From: Asterias rubens
Lineage: Eukaryota; Echinodermata; Asteroidea; Forcipulatida; Asteriidae
Direction: 5' to 3'
DNA length: 64,000 bases
Assembly: GCF_902459465.1 (NCBI RefSeq)
Contig: NC_047082.1
Location: forward strand, 5,766,001 to 5,830,000
In this document: one piece after another, positions 63,269 to 64,000 of the stretch
Position numbering within the stretch: position 1 is the first letter of the stretch
Layout of the letters: each line of letters begins with the position of its first letter
Notes under the pieces: model-generated
What the model was told of the DNA's origin: nothing
The model's database searches: none
What the model saw: only the letters and a program-made list of their open reading frames with translations
Position numbers and translations under genes: made by a program

Positions 63269-64000
63269 ATATACTGCTGTTTGGGAATGGTTATCTAAAC
63301 CTCCGATGATAAATTACTCCTTGACGCTACAGAATTGTCGTTGACAAATCACACGACCATTTATTCTGGCAAACAATACGCAATTAAACAATATACATGA
63401 TTGGACAGATCATTAATTTATACACATGTAGGCCATTATCTGTCAAACTATAGTCTGTACTATTGTCTTACCAACAATAGTTGCAGTTAACAGCAGCAAC
63501 TAAGTAAATAACATCAACACTTTGAAGTAAACAACACTTGCATGTAACCATTGTGGCAACAACATTGATTTATGGTGATTACTGTAATAGCTAGTTTTTT
63601 AAAGCCATAAACAAGTAACCCTTGGGATTTGTATAACCAACTTAACTACCTCGTCAGTGGATATGTCATTGCCATGAACACGGCTAGAACAAGCAATGCA
63701 CTCAAAATTGCCCACAAAACTTCCAGAAAATGTTGACATGGAAACGACATTACACCTACAGTCAGACAGTGTACTTTTATAAAGCATCCTAGCATGCCCT
63801 TAGGCATGTAGGGGGCTACTAGCAGGTCACAATACCAATATATTGATAAGCAATTGTGTACAAATGTACACGTACATACAGTTCACATGATGAATTGGAA
63901 CTACAAATTTAATTCTTTCCATATTCGCAGGTTGCCCTGAAATACTTCTGTCATACTAGTGTTCATGCGTTTTGCACGTACGTACTATGTTCATTAAGCT
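63269..64000. other. Unassigned sequence to the window end
   Basis: No repeat boundary or exon was recognised; a minus-strand 62-codon frame at 63599-63787 has a few cysteines but no known domain. Confidence 0.45.

Overview
The window reads as animal nuclear DNA that is mostly repeats, with one recognisable host gene. Exons with GT/AG splice signals, LTR and non-LTR retrotransposons, many small inverted-repeat elements and no bacterial-style gene packing all point to a metazoan. The mix of BEL/Pao and Ty3/Gypsy elements, a LINE with a 2A-like peptide, and a TTAA-bounded repeat family suggests an echinoderm, perhaps a sea star. That last step is inference; no species marker is present.

Layout. 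(1) 1-9776: a higher-order tandem repeat of about 1.5 kb units built from about 130-bp subrepeats, interrupted at 1808-4224. The subrepeats carry a nuclear-receptor-like DR5 and a palindromic pair of ETS-type sites. (2) 9777-18050: minisatellites, small inverted-repeat elements and unassigned DNA. (3) 18051-22851: a complete minus-strand Ty3/Gypsy element with 153-bp LTRs, a TGGTT target duplication, a tRNA-Leu-like primer site and full-length gag and pol frames. (4) 25221-26398: a broken SWIM-zinc-finger plus YqaJ-nuclease gene, of a type carried by some DNA transposons. (5) 27291-34253: a BEL/Pao element (Pao-1) with several frame breaks, inserted in a TTAA-bounded element and itself hit by a 128-bp Harbinger-like element. 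(6) 34690-35057: remnant of a DDE_Tnp_4-type transposase. (7) 35546-38109: a 2.56-kb element with nearly perfect 157-bp terminal repeats and a 9-bp target duplication (Mutator-like). (8) 38595-42600: foldback elements, a tRNA-like palindrome and a LINE tail split by a 951-bp inverted-repeat transposon. (9) 43660-50143: a second BEL/Pao element (Pao-2) with 373-bp LTRs and long, nearly continuous coding.

(10) 53460-61271: the host gene, an orthologue of CHCHD7 (COX23), in three phase-0 coding exons giving a 100-residue protein with two CX9C motifs. Its 7-kb first intron holds a 453-bp foldback element, a nested set of a TTAA element and two LINEs, and a LINE fragment that encodes a 2A-like peptide. 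(11) 61272-64000: the probable 3' UTR with an AATAAA signal, then another TTAA element carrying a 633-bp foldback insertion with an 8-bp target duplication.

The genes do not form a pathway. CHCHD7 is a small mitochondrial intermembrane-space protein; everything else recognised is selfish DNA. Target duplications and interrupted copies give a relative order for many insertions. Long tracts were read by eye and remain unassigned; these are listed.
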